NCBI GenBank assembly: GCA_022457065.1
Contig: JAJGBQ010000005.1
Span: 1,984,001 to 2,048,000, forward strand
DNA: 64,000 bases
Direction: 5' to 3'
Source of the DNA: Curvularia sp. ZM96
Lineage: Eukaryota; Ascomycota; Dothideomycetes; Pleosporales; Pleosporaceae
In this document: one piece after another, positions 1-10,679 of the stretch
How positions within the stretch are numbered: the stretch's first letter is position 1
Layout: each line of letters begins with the position of its first letter
The notes under the pieces: generated by a model
What the model was told of the DNA's origin: nothing
Databases searched by the model: none
What the model saw: only the letters and a program-made list of their open reading frames with translations
Position numbers and translations under genes: made by a program

Positions 1-397
1 AGGAGCACGAATCGGGGAGCATGGTCGGGGAGCTCGTCGGCGAGGGAGGGGATGTCGGAGTAGACTTCGCCGTCAACGGGTCGGATCTCGAGCGTCTTCT
101 TGTCAATCTCGTCTGGCGCGCATAGGCGTCAGCGGCATTGTATGATACTAGCTTGCCGGCTTGGCGGCCCCGGTTGCATTGCTTGCGACAAGGCAATGGC
201 CGATACGATAAAAAGATCACTTGAGCATACAGATGACGGCCTGTGGGTCGTTGGCTCGGCTTGTGCCGAGTCGGAATTTTCGTAGCTTGGTCTTGGTCTC
301 GTCAGAGAAAGTGTAGAGTCGTGCTTCTGAGGACTGGCGGGTAGGTTAGCAGAGGCTCTAGCTTCAACCCGTGAGCAATGAAAAGGACACTTGCCAT
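1..397 (-). CDS. GMF/Aim7-like ADF-homology actin regulator (partial, 3' end outside window)
   Basis: This looks like the N-terminal part of a glia maturation factor homologue (Aim7 in yeast), a small ADF-homology protein that debranches Arp2/3 actin networks. Reading leftward, one exon gives EARLYTFSDETKTKLRKFRL and continues to AVI; a 118-nt intron (230-113, GTATGC...CAG) joins it to YEIDKKTLEIRP and then SIPSLADELPDHAPRFVLL-like residues up to base 1 (the actual text is SDIPSLADELPDHAP). The proposed start is the ATG at 397-395 in a CACCATGG context. It is followed by a short first exon and an intron with a weak GTGTCC donor and a good GCTAAC branch site. The acceptor is either near 334 or at 327, so the first few residues are uncertain. 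The family call rests on the order of motifs remembered from fungal GMF proteins. It is transcribed away from the next gene, with about 260 bp between the two starts. Confidence 0.72.
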
Positions 398-654
398 GGT
401 GTGGCACGATGATAGGGGGGGATAAGAAGCAGAGAAAAATAGTGTTTGTTTGTGTGTGGTTGTAGGACTGGTGAGGCTGATGGGACGACCCTTGTTGGTG
501 GGGTAGGCGGGGGATTCGGAGAAGGACGCTAGTCAGCATCGCTCTATGGACCCGTCATGTCTATGATGCACCTTGATTGTTCCACCAAGCCCTTTCCTTC
601 TCATGCAACCTTGGGGAGCTGAGACGTGTCTGCACTGAATTGTCTAACTGATCC

Positions 655-1795
655 ATGTTTGGGCGACTCAACCAAGTTGCCAGACAACTGTCTCGTCCCT
701 TACCTAACTTTGCGCACCGACCTGCCGCTTCTTTTGGTCAATCAATAACGTCATCAGCCATGGCTTCGACACAACAAAAGAGTCTGATTCACACGGCCGG
801 ATGCCTCATCATAGGCGACGAAGTGCTTGGAGGAAAGGTTCGTTCTCAAGAGTTGACAAATTACAAAACTCATGGCAAGCTGACGTATGGTCTAGACGGT
901 CGACACAAACTCGGTATGCTAAGCTGGCTCGGCGCCATGGGATGACAGCAGCTAACATGGGAGTCAGGCCTACTTTGCAAAGTGGTGTTTCTCACTAGGA
1001 ATCAATCTCCGGCGAATTGAGGTGATTGCTGACGATGAAGGGGAGATTGTTGAAGCGGTGCGACGGATGTCGAAGAACTATGACATGGTAGTGACCAGTG
1101 GAGGCATAGGGCCCACGTGAGTCGAAGGGATTCGCTACATGATGCAGCCACTGAACTAATGGGCGTCCAGTCACGACGACATTACCTACCAGTCGATAGC
1201 AAGGGCTTTTGGCCTGCAGTTGAAGCTGCATGAAGCGGCGTATGAGCGGATGAAGCGCCTGTCGAAGCCACACAAATCACAGCCGGACTTTGACTGGAGC
1301 GTTGATTCACCTGCGCTTAGGGCGAAGAAGCGCATGGTGGAGCTGCCCCTGGACGAATCGTTGCCCGACGAGGAGCAGGTAATTTTTGTCAGCGATTCGC
1401 TGTGGGTGCCAGTGGCATGTGTCAATGGCAACGTGCACATCTTGCCTGGGGTGCCCCGACTGTTTGAAGCCATGCTGGACGGACTCAAGCCCCGCATCCT
1501 ACCACGGCTAACAGACCCGGAGGGCAAAGGGGTGTTGCGAATTCTCATCTCGACGCCAATGGCTGAAAGCGCCGTTGCCGGGTACCTCACCGAGCTGGCG
1601 GCGAAGACTGAGCCGCGGGGAGTCAAGGTGGGCAGCTATCCGCGCTGGGGTAAGGACCGCAATACGGTGACGCTGGTTGGCCAGGATCGCGAGTTCATGG
1701 AAAGCTTGGTGGCCGAGGTGGAAGAGGCAGTGCAGGGAAGGCGCGTAACTGTCGAGGGCGAGGATGACGGCGATGCGTCTGACAAGGATTCGTAG
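655..1795 (+). CDS. Molybdopterin-binding (MoaB/CinA-like) domain protein, 324 aa, 4 exons
   Basis: The protein has a MoaB/Mog/CinA-type molybdopterin-binding fold, as in yeast YMR178W and the N-terminal region of eukaryotic FAD synthases; the substrate of the stand-alone fungal proteins is not settled. Exons are 655-837, 896-913, 968-1116 and 1171-1795, with introns 838-895, 914-967 and 1117-1170. The second exon is only 18 nt and encodes TVDTNS, which restores the family motif around GDEVLGGK-TVDTNS-AYFAKWCFSLGI. Other conserved blocks are VVTSGGIGPTHDDITYQSIA and HILPGVPRLFEAM. The first 35 residues contain several Arg and no acidic residue, resembling a mitochondrial presequence. A second in-frame ATG at 760 (residue 36, MASTQQKS) could start a cytosolic form. 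The acidic C-terminus ends DGDASDKDS. Function beyond the fold is inference. Confidence 0.85.
896..913 (+). other. 18-nt micro-exon in the molybdopterin-binding-domain gene
   Basis: The 18 bases are flanked by a TAG acceptor (895) and a GTATGC donor (914). They keep frame with both neighbours and encode TVDTNS. Without them the conserved GxT.D.NS segment of the fold would be missing. The downstream intron carries a GCTAAC branch site. Confidence 0.8.
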
Positions 1796-2647
1796 TGGTA
1801 CTGGTAGCATGTAGAGTAATAGCAGTCGAGTGATAGTCGTCGCGATGGATGGCCCCAGAATCGGCACCGGCTGCTAGGCTCCCTTCTCGAAGGCTGTAGA
1901 AGGCCAGCCGTGCCGCACGCAGGCAGGTAGTCGGCCAGAGGGCACCCACACACGGACGCCCCCGGCTCTGGCAGGTGGGTAGGGTGGATCAAGATGAAGG
2001 CCATCGTCGTCGTAGTCGTCGTCGTGGGTGAGGCTGCTGACTGCCGACCCCGCTCGACTAGACTTGCTTGATAACAATGGACGGAGTCTGTTTGTATGCA
2101 CATATGTATGTACCATGTACGGTTCCCGCTGCGGTGCTGCTGCATGCAAGCGCGCCTGCATATCCGCCGACGACTACATGCTAGATAGAATGCTACGGCG
2201 CTCTACTACATCCCAAGGTTTACCTACAAAGGGGCGCGTACTAGGGCGACAGGTGACGCCATGGCGACACGCCCGGCCTTGTCCTGACACATGGACGACG
2301 GCGTTGCTCATGTCGTCTACGGCAGCCCTTCCTGTTTCCCCCATGCTGCCGAACACTGGCCCCCCCTGGTGCACAGTAGTGGTTCGCGCGAGGACATGGC
2401 AGACCCCGTGCCATTATTTGGGCGCTGGGATCGCATGCAAGCATCGCACTGCTCCCAGCCCGTCCATGTGGCGCCTTGTCTCTCCACGACACGCCGCTTT
2501 TGCCCTCTGTCGCCTTGGCCTGCTTTTTCGGCGCCATGTCAAGACATGCTCTCGCACCCGTCCCCCCCGAGCAGCTGGTGGGGGGAGGGGGCAGGGGGAC
2601 GGGGGACGCCTCCTGTTCGCGGGCCCAGCAGCCGTAGCAGCAGCAGA

Positions 2648-2671
<24 letters not shown>
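2648..2671. repeat. (GCG)n trinucleotide microsatellite
   Basis: Eight uninterrupted GCG units, followed at once by a GAG-interrupted unit. It lies in the long upstream region of Ras1 and is not in a credible coding frame. Confidence 0.9.
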
Positions 2672-2681
<10 letters not shown>

Positions 2682-2727
2682 CATGGCAATGAACGGCCTG
2701 CGTGGTGGTGCGCAGTGCGATATGTAT

Positions 2728-2754
2728 GTGCGTGCGTGCGTGTGCGTGCGTGTG
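2728..2754. repeat. GTGC/GTGT-type microsatellite
   Basis: An alternating GTGCGTGC tract with GTGT interruptions lies upstream of Ras1. Confidence 0.85.
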
Positions 2755-3318
2755 TCTGGGTCGTGGCTCGTCGGTGAGGCCAGGCAGCGTGGGTGGAGGG
2801 CGCTCGGCCAAGGGCACAGGGCAGCGCTAACGGGCGCGCCAGTCAGAGGCCGCCGTGGCCTTCCCTTCCTCTGCAAGGCCCCAGACCAGGCTAACGTCCT
2901 TTTCGCTACTGCGCCAGAGCCAGAGCCAGAGCCAGCGCCAGCGCGGCCCTGCCCTACTCTGCCCTACTCCTCGTTCCGCTCTGCTCTGCTTTGCTCTGCT
3001 CTGCTCTCCTGTCCTGTCGTCTCCGCGTCGCCAGCAGCTTCTTCACCTCGCCACTCCGCTCCCCTGGCTTACCACCGCGAAGCCCCCGGCCTCTCTTGTC
3101 TCTGCCACGCCCTCGCGCCTGCTGCTCCGCGCGTCGTATCGCCACACGTCTGCTCGCCTCCCCGAGACTCCGTCGTTCCTTGCTCCCGCCTCATCTCCAC
3201 CCCTCGCCCCATCGCTAAGCTACCCGTCACTGAGCTCGGTCTCGTGCTTGCTGCGTCCTAATATACCCATTGCCCGGCTGCTTGTTCATCGCCCGGCTCC
3301 CCTTCTTCTCCCTTCACA

Positions 3319-4135
3319 ATGGCTTCCAAGGTACGTCCGCCTCGCCGCCCATCCCATCTTACCCCTGCCGCTCGCGCATCCGCTAACGCCCCCATCAGTT
3401 TCTGCGAGAATACAAGTTGGTCGTGGTCGGCGGCGGTGGTGTCGGAAAGTCGTGTTTGACCATCCAGCTCATCCAAAGCCACTTCGTCGACGAGTATGAC
3501 CCAACCATTGAGGGTGAGTAGTCGTCCCCGTGCATCGCCTATCCACCGCGACACGCACTAACGCGCGCAGACTCGTACCGCAAGCAGTGTGTTATTGACG
3601 ATGAGGTCGCGCTGCTCGACGTGCTCGACACGGCCGGCCAGGAGGAATACTCGGCCATGCGCGAGCAGTACATGCGCACAGGAGAGGGCTTCCTGCTCGT
3701 CTACTCGATAACCGACCGCCAGAGCTTCGAGGAAATCATGACATTCCAGCAGCAGATCCTGAGGGTCAAGGACAAGGACTACTTTCCCATGATTGTCGTC
3801 GGCAACAAGTGCGATCTCGACGGCGAGAGGCAAGTCTCCACACAAGGTACGCGTCTCCCCATCTTTGGTTGCCTCGCGGCTCACTTGCTAACCCCCTCCC
3901 AGAGGGCCAAACCCTGGCGCGAAACTTTGGCTGCAAGTTCATCGAGACCTCCGCCAAATCACGCATCAACGTTGACAACGCCTTCTACGACATTGTACGA
4001 GAAATCCGCAGATACAACAAGGAAATGTCATCATACACAGGCGCTCCCAACTCCAATGGCGCCGGCCCTACAAAGACCACCTTCGACACGGAGGAGCAGG
4101 CGGAGAAGAAGGGCTGCTGTTGCGCGGTAATGTAA
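3319..4135 (+). CDS. ras1: Ras1 small GTPase, 211 aa
   Basis: A Ras GTPase that switches morphogenesis and cAMP/MAPK signalling at the plasma membrane. Exons are 3319-3330, 3399-3513, 3571-3846 and 3903-4135; introns are 68, 57 and 56 nt, and the first exon encodes only MASK. Diagnostic elements are the P-loop GGGGVGKS (residues 15-22), switch I YDPTIED (37-43), DTAGQEEY (62-69), NKCD (121-124), ETSAK (149-153), and a C-terminal CAAX box CAVM (208-211) with two preceding cysteines suited to palmitoylation. Gly17, Gly18 and Gln66 correspond to Gly12, Gly13 and Gln61 of mammalian Ras and are wild type. The terminal Met predicts farnesylation. The length and a hypervariable tail rich in Gly, Asn and Thr fit fungal Ras1 rather than Ras2 or Rap. 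Confidence 0.97.
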
Positions 4136-7100
4136 ACGAGTCGGAAACGCTGTTGTCAGTCATTTGTTGTCGGGTTCGCTGTCGAGAGATTACCTACACC
4201 GCTCGGTCCCGTTGCCCCCGCCCTGGCCATTGGCGGTGCTGCTTGACCCAGCACAAGAAAAAAAATACGCGATACCATACCATTACACTATTACCTCCTG
4301 TCGGTCCCCCTACCGCCCCGGTGGTCCTACCCTTCGATTGCTTCTTCATTTTGGACACTGTCATTTTGGGTTCGCATTACCGCCTTAACGGATTCACGTC
4401 TCCTGGACGCGCCTCCGAACACCTCCCTTCTTCTACTGGTATCGGCTTATTATTTTTTCCTCCTTCCCTCTTCTCTCTTCAACCTTTCCTATGTGGCGGC
4501 GCTCTCAGCATCCACACTCATCTATCTAGACCGACTGTGTTATGGCATTTTGATCGGTACCTTGTATTTCCTATCGGGAGACGCCATGTGAGGTACTATG
4601 CGGCATGCTTTCTGGGAGTCAAAACATTTTCTGCTATTCCCAGGCCAGACTTTTAGAGTTGTTTAACTTTTTTTTTACCTAACTTCTATGAACATAATTC
4701 ATCTCTACTATCTATCTATCTTCCTATCCCAACTCTCCTAATGCCTTCTTCTTATTGTTGTTTCTTGTTAGCGGCTAGGCCCCCAGTCACTCGGCGACCT
4801 CCGTTTATCGGGAGAGTAAAAGATCATCACGCCTAGGGTCAAATTCACATTTTGCTGCGAGTCGCGACCTGTTGCTGTGTGGCGTGATTGGACATTTTCA
4901 CCCACTGCTATTGCGCTACTCATGCACGGCCGTTTCAAGACCAACATGGCAGCAAAGAAAAGAGGGGAAGTCGATCAGGAGAACGGGAGCTGAGTAGTCT
5001 TCACCCGCTGCATTGGGTATAGCCAACTTGACGTCTTTGACAAGCGGCATAGCGCCGATGTGCTCCCGCCTACCCAGAGGAGCTTTTCTCCGCCTGTTGC
5101 AGCCACGAGCTCGCAGATCCGGCTGGACTGGTTGGGTCTGGGGGGTTGGGTGCTGAGCCCGATGCACCGTTCTTGCCGTATCCGCAACGCGCGCCTAGCC
5201 CGTCCATGCGAACACCTTTTGTATACACACCTGGCTCTCTTTTTTTGTTTTTTCTCTCCTCCTCCCGTCTGGACCATCTGCTCGTCCCATGCAGACAGAC
5301 GTGCCGTTTTTACCGAATACCATTAGTCTATCCAGCGACAATCATGCCATAACCCTGTCAACCCGTACATCTCTACCAATTACACTCACAGTCGCCCACA
5401 TTAGGCTGTTTCCATGTGTGCGGAATTGCTAACGTGTATATTCCCCCGCTGCCCGCTTCGGTATTGAGGGCGGAGACAAGCAGTGATATATGTGCCACTA
5501 TGCATACACATGGACTTGGCTTGCATTTTTTTTTTGTTCTTTTGATGTAGTATGTCGCGAACCTCGCTAGCCGCTGTACTTACCTGGACAAGCCGCCCGA
5601 TGTGCCCGCTGTATGCACGTTTTGATGGGCCACATATGCGGTCGCTTCCCCAGCTACTTTACCACCACCCTGGTATGCATGCAATGGGCTTATCTCCGCA
5701 ACCCAGCACCAGTACCTCCCCTAGTCTGCATCATGCAAGCCTATGTGTATGTGCCGGTCCAGGCATTCCACCCTCCTTCCCACGTGCTTGGGCCAATCGG
5801 GGTGAGGGGGGTACATCAATACCAGGCGAGAAAAGGCATGTCTTGATTTTGAACTGCCCTCCTTCCTTTTTTGGGCACCGCCGGCCTGGCTACCATCGAG
5901 TCTGCGAGAGATTGATTGTGTTATCTGATTGACTTAGTCCAACTGCTGAATCATGAGAATGTATAGGGAGGATTGTGTTTTTGCGTTCTGAGTTGCTGAA
6001 GAGGATCAGCCAATTGGACAGTGAATGAACAAGGTGCATGAGATGCTGCACGTGACGCAGTCTAATGTAGAAAACCATCAACACATCTTGACCCACAGAA
6101 GAAGTCACAAAGACTATTCAGAGTGAGGCAATCTTCCCTTCTACTCAGCCAACTGCCCACATGTATCTTAGGAAATCTTATCATCTACCAATCAATCTAC
6201 CTTTGTCCCTTAGCTCCCTAGTCCATGTCCTACATTAGCATCTTCAAATTCGACCATGCAAAGTCTATCCCATTTACCTTTCTCCATCTCCCATCACCCG
6301 CAGATCCGACTCACCAATCAACTAGGCAGTCAGACAATCTAATCACCAAACGAACCCCTAGAAGCAAAACAGAAGTCGTCACGCGGATTCGACCAGCACG
6401 TCACGTTCCGTTCCCGCCTGTAGGTCAGCAATTAGGCTCTCGGGAGTACGTTCTCCCGACATACGCCTCTCATTCTTGATCTCAGTCTTTCCCCCAGGAC
6501 CCTGCACCTGTTTAACACCGGGCGCTCCCGCAGAGCCCCTGGGCGATTACGCACGTTGGTGTGTGCCCGTAGAGATGCATCTGCTTACATCTGTCTTCCT
6601 TTTATTCGCACTTCTGCTTGTAAAATCTTGCCTTTGCACCATCGTACTCATGAACACAGGCTATACGTAGGCGTATGTCGAATCTATCCTACCTTGTCCC
6701 TACCCAAAACAAACCCCTCTATCCATCATATCCTCCCTTCCGCGGAACACTCACACCATCTCGATCTCCCTAACCTACACCCGTCCATCGTACCGCCATC
6801 GGCATCCGTTAGACCAAACACGATAGACTCCCCATATCTTTTCCCCACTTCTCTGGTAGCCACGATATATGACGTATTCTTGACGCAAAAAAGCAAATAG
6901 GCGGTGTACTACAACTCGACTGGACGGAGATGGACGCCGGATGGGAATGCAATGGGTAAATGTGCGTAGGAACAGGCACCCACTTGCATGCGTAGTGGCT
7001 CCGCGGGGAACGGAGAGGGTGGCTAGTATAGTGTGGTAGTACCAGTACGTACCCTGGGTGTCAGCATCGCGGCACTGGTTGGATTGGTTGGGATGGTTAC

Positions 7101-7383
7101 GCAAGACCAAGTGTAGGAGTAGAGTTTGACACGCGCGGCTCTGTTTTGCCTCAACACGAGGAATGGCAGAATTTTTTTTTCTCGAGAGAGGGCGAGAGTG
7201 GCTTGTTCTAGATGCCAAAATTCTTTTTCCCAACTAAGGGCTGTGGCTTTGCTTTTTTGGTCTCGTTCTCGGGTTGAGGCTCAGCTTACGCCTAGATGTA
7301 CTGAATACCTACACACACGAAAATGTCCGGGCTGTGGACGCGTTTGTCGGACGTCAACTGTACCGTAATATCAATTGCATTTA
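4136..7383. other. Long gene-free stretch (3.2 kb) between Ras1 and the transposon
   Basis: I find no protein or RNA gene. The first part must contain the Ras1 3' UTR; it includes pyrimidine runs and a CTAT/ATCT repeat near 4710-4720. Short open frames on both strands have no recognisable domain, no consistent splice structure and low-complexity, Pro/Ser/His-rich translations. Confidence 0.5.
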
Positions 7384-7449
7384 ACGTGGTTCACAAGCGA
7401 GTCGCTCACCCAAGCGAGTCGCTCACGCCCCACCAGCGCGTCGACTTCG
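7384..7449 (+). repeat. Left terminal inverted repeat with internal doubled motif
   Basis: 66 bases, exactly complementary to 9165-9230. A 16-nt motif, CAAGCGAGTCGCTCAC, occurs twice in tandem at 7394-7409 and 7411-7426, one base apart. Confidence 0.97.
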
Positions 7450-7502
7450 CAACATTATCACAGCTATTAATCACAGTATATTAAAAATCGTAATAAGCCA
7501 AT

Positions 7503-9149
7503 TTACTCCTTAGATCTATCACTATCACTAGCACTATCGATTTCAACTACGCAGGTACGGGCGTTGTGTCTAGTCTGCTTGCAACGCCCGCAGCGCCTCT
7601 CTCCTCGCACCCTCTTCGACGCACTCTCGCCATCACCACGACTGCTACTCGCCTGTTCAGCTAATAAATCCTGTACCTCACCAACAGTAAGAGTCTCGTC
7701 TGTCCGTACATATCGTCGCTTGCGGCTCTTACGCTTGTTTGCTGTATTTAGAGCCTCTCGAAGAGCAGCTACTTCCTCTCTCATAAGCGTCATCTCATGT
7801 GCTATTTGCTGAGCCCCTTTACTCAACTGAGCAATCTTTTCATCAAGAGAACTTGCAGAAGACCCAGGGCGGTTTCTTACTCTCTGTTGAATAAGAGTAC
7901 TTTGCGCCTCGACTTCGCGCGCGTTGCGTGGTGTCTGCGCCTCCCAGGCGGTTACCCGTCGCGGCGATTGTACTGGTGTCTGCACCACCACGTCAAGCTT
8001 TGATAGCACAGCCTGTGGGTCATGTGGGACTAGACCAGCACCTCTAAAGCCAGCCTGAATGTTCTCCTTTGTGATAGACTGCTCAAAAGCAGTCTTAAAG
8101 GCTGGTAGGAAGGTATCCTTAGTAATATAGCTGGTGTGGTTGCGTGCCAAGCCTGAGATCGAGTCGCCGTACTTGCGCTTCAACGGCGAGAAGCAGGCGA
8201 CATCAAGGGGCTGCAACAGGTGAGACGAGTGGGCGGGCATACAGAGAAGAATAATATTCTTCTCCTTGCAAAGATCTTGAAAATCAACAGAGCAGTGGCT
8301 CTCATGGCCGTCAATAATCAGCAGTCGATATCCACCCATAGTGCAGCTCTTCGTATGGGTATCGAAGTGCTCTAACCAGGTAAGCGCAAGCTGATTGTTT
8401 GTCCAGCCATTAGGACTGACTTCAAGTACCCAGTCAGTAGGTAGATTCTCAAACCAGACGTCGATAAGCACCTTGCCCGCAAAGATAACGAAGGGGGGTA
8501 GCCGGCGACCCGACGCGCCCACGCCTTGGATCACAGTAACCCACTCACGGTTGCCTGGCTGGACGCGCTTCTTTTTGCCTGATCCCTCTGAGCCTGTGAT
8601 AACTAACTGTGATAAAATCTTGCCCATCATAAAGCCAGTTTCGTCAAAGTTGTAGATATCGTCGTCCACAATACCCCACTTCTGCTTTGTCGCCTGGACT
8701 AAGTCGAACCAGCGCTGGATAGCCGCTGGGTCCTCGCAGGCGGCTCGCTGGTGATCATAGGGACGACTCCAGCGCGTCCGGAGCTCAGGAGTCCTCTTAA
8801 CAAAGTTATCAACCCAATTCTTGCCAACAGGGTTACTAGCGCGCTCATGCAACAGTTTATCAGCCATTACTCGAACGTCAGCCTTTGTAGGCGCAAATCC
8901 TCTTGTAGACTCCTCAAGAATACGCTTAAGTATAGCCTCCTCTTCTAGCTTATTAAGGCGCTTCGACTTCGGTACGCAGTCGCGTCGGGGGCGCTTTCCA
9001 GCGCGTCGGTCAGATAGAGTTCTTTGAGGCACGTTATAGATAGCTGCAGCACGTCTTTGGCTTTGAACACGTTGTGATTGAATATCAAAAAGAGCAAGCT
9101 GAAGATCTGATTCAGGATAAGTTGATTGATAATTACGTTGTTGTGGCAT
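7503..9149 (-). CDS. Fot1/pogo-family transposase, 548 aa
   Basis: This protein should cut and paste the surrounding element. From the N-terminus it has a pipsqueak-type helix-turn-helix (about 12-50, ending PQRTLSDRRAG), a CENP-B-type DNA-binding HTH (about 65-135, with NWVDNFVKRTPELRTRW), and a DDE endonuclease domain. The catalytic aspartates are D169 in NFDETGF, D280 in IIDGHESH and D316 in LLQPLDVACF, giving the DD35D spacing of this group. The C-terminal third has a heptad-like segment (about 430-480) and a CCHC zinc knuckle (C520, C523, H528, C533). The frame stays open further upstream through the inverted repeat; I chose the ATG at 9149 because it is the first inside the repeat and precedes the HTH. 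There are no stops or frameshifts. Confidence 0.95.
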   Translation of the reverse strand: MPQQRNYQSTYPESDLQLALFDIQSQRVQSQRRAAAIYNVPQRTLSDRRAGKRPRRDCVPKSKRLNKLEEEAILKRILEESTRGFAPTKADVRVMADKLLHERASNPVGKNWVDNFVKRTPELRTRWSRPYDHQRAACEDPAAIQRWFDLVQATKQKWGIVDDDIYNFDETGFMMGKILSQLVITGSEGSGKKKRVQPGNREWVTVIQGVGASGRRLPPFVIFAGKVLIDVWFENLPTDWVLEVSPNGWTNNQLALTWLEHFDTHTKSCTMGGYRLLIIDGHESHCSVDFQDLCKEKNIILLCMPAHSSHLLQPLDVACFSPLKRKYGDSISGLARNHTSYITKDTFLPAFKTAFEQSITKENIQAGFRGAGLVPHDPQAVLSKLDVVVQTPVQSPRRVTAWEAQTPRNAREVEAQSTLIQQRVRNRPGSSASSLDEKIAQLSKGAQQIAHEMTLMREEVAALREALNTANKRKSRKRRYVRTDETLTVGEVQDLLAEQASSSRGDGESASKRVRGERRCGRCKQTRHNARTCVVEIDSASDSDRSKE

Positions 9150-9164
9150 TTCGCGTTGTAGTGT

Positions 9165-9230
9165 CGAAGTCGACGCGCTGGTGGGGCGTGAGCGACTCGC
9201 TTGGGTGAGCGACTCGCTTGTGAACCACGT
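9165..9230 (-). repeat. Right terminal inverted repeat
   Basis: Mirror of the left repeat, including the doubled 16-nt motif. Identity is lost at the next inner base pair (7450 versus 9164). Confidence 0.97.
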
Positions 9231-10679
9231 TAGTGTAACAATGTACATATCATCATACAAACCTAATCTCAAAATGCCTTTCTAATTCCCGTATCAAATC
9301 CGGGTGGTACACTTTCATACACCTACTTTGACCTCCACACTTTCTAACCCCACTAGCCACTAACCAACGGATGTACCAGTACCAGTATTTCGACGCCTCT
9401 ACGTCCCATCCGCTTACACCCCCTCTCCCACTCTCCAATTGGCCCACCCAAACGCCACGCCCTTCCTTCCTTCCTTCCTTCTTCCCTTTCTTCGATGCCT
9501 CCCCGCGGACCCCGCGCCCTCCGCGGCGCGCCATACAGCACCCTGCGATACGAGCATACTAAACCATCTGATTTCGCCACAGCCCACAGATCGTTACACC
9601 AGTGTTGAAAAATCGCCCGCGATCTTGAGACTAAACGAATCGACGATGTACTGCTTTCTACAGCTGCCGCGTTAGGAAGGTTTTGTTGCGCCCTGTTTTA
9701 ATTTTAGGTGGAGAGGATAAGGAAGAATGGCGTGTTGGAGAGGGGCGGGATGTGCGAAGACGGCATTCGAGGCCGGGGACCAATGAGACGACGACGGGGT
9801 GGGGTGATGTTTGACAGAGACGAAGGGGGAGTGTTAGAGAACGCGAGCATAGAGGGTGCAAAAGTGCGATGCGCTTGCTTCTACTAAAGTGCATTGTGTT
9901 CTGTCTGGCTATCTACCAGTACGGCGCATGACGCGTTAAAGTGTAGCGTTAGGGGGGTATGTGTCTGAACGGTGTGGTTTGGTAGCATAGGGCTTGGCGG
10001 ATAGGTACGTTTACGTCCTTGTCAGCAGTACCTAGGTGGGTTACTTTTGCAGACGCCGAACGAACGTTGCCATGTTGGCGATTACGACACAAGCGCTATT
10101 GGATCGACACACGATCTACAGGGTACACACGCTGTCACGTGGAGGAGGGCGAGTCGTCAAGTGGATGCGGTCTTCCGTTCTGGGGATTTGAGTTTGTGAC
10201 TGTGGACGAGTCGGGTAGGTGGTACGAGTGTAAATAGGACGAGTCGGGAAATGCGAGAATGAATTGGGGCTAGTGTATAGGCGATTGTGCTGATGTGGAC
10301 AAGCGGGCTTTGGATTTCTCTAACGTGTGGAAGCATTTTTCAATCCGCACGTGAGTAGTAGACTTTCAATTGGATACTACGAAGTAGCCTCGACTCGTTA
10401 TCTCTTTGGAATCATTGGTCCATCATATCTTCATCTGCCATTGACTTCTTCATTAGCACTCTCGAATGCTGTCTAGCGATCGTCCTGGCCAGCCCAAAGT
10501 GCGACTTGTTGAGAAGCAGCTCGTTGAGGTTGTTTCGTCGCCGCTGTGGAAGGGCTGTTGTTTGTTGGGAAAATTCATTATTGCATGCCGTGGCTGCGAC
10601 ATTCTCGTTGAGTAACAGCCACAACCCGAGGCAATATTGGTGATATATCGTTTCTCGTCCTAAAGCGTCATTCCCAGCT
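9231..10679. other. Intergenic, no gene seen
   Basis: Between the transposon and the 3' end of the MFS gene. It holds a TTCC run near 9463-9484. Short open frames lack domain or splice support. Confidence 0.5.

Larger units (their letters stand above)
1796..3318. other. Intergenic: Ras1 promoter/leader rich in simple repeats
   Basis: No convincing gene. Open frames here are maintained by skewed, GC-rich composition. The stretch holds a GTC/CGT trinucleotide run near 2003-2026, a GCG run at 2648-2671, a GTGC run at 2728-2754, GCCAGA repeats at 2913-2942 and TCTGC repeats around 2979-3008. From 3000 to the Ras1 start it is strongly C/T-rich, typical of a fungal 5' leader. Confidence 0.6.
7384..9230 (-). 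mobile_element. Complete Fot1/pogo-type DNA transposon (1847 bp)
   Basis: A Tc1/mariner-superfamily element of the fungal Fot1/pogo group. It is bounded by 66-bp perfect terminal inverted repeats (7384-7449 and 9165-9230) and flanked on both sides by TA (7382-7383 and 9231-9232), the usual duplicated target. It carries one uninterrupted transposase frame on the minus strand with all three catalytic aspartates. Identical repeats plus an open frame suggest a young copy not inactivated by repeat-induced point mutation. It sits in gene-free DNA between Ras1 and a transporter gene. The family assignment rests on domain order and spacing; a specific named family was not determined. Confidence 0.95.

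Noticed and set aside
2028..3499. Several overlapping long frames upstream of Ras1
   Set aside because: They follow repeats and composition bias on both strands, have no domain, and one overlaps true Ras1 exons in another frame.
9150..9272. Transposase extension through the right inverted repeat
   Set aside because: It would start outside the element; the first ATG inside the repeat, at 9149, precedes the HTH.
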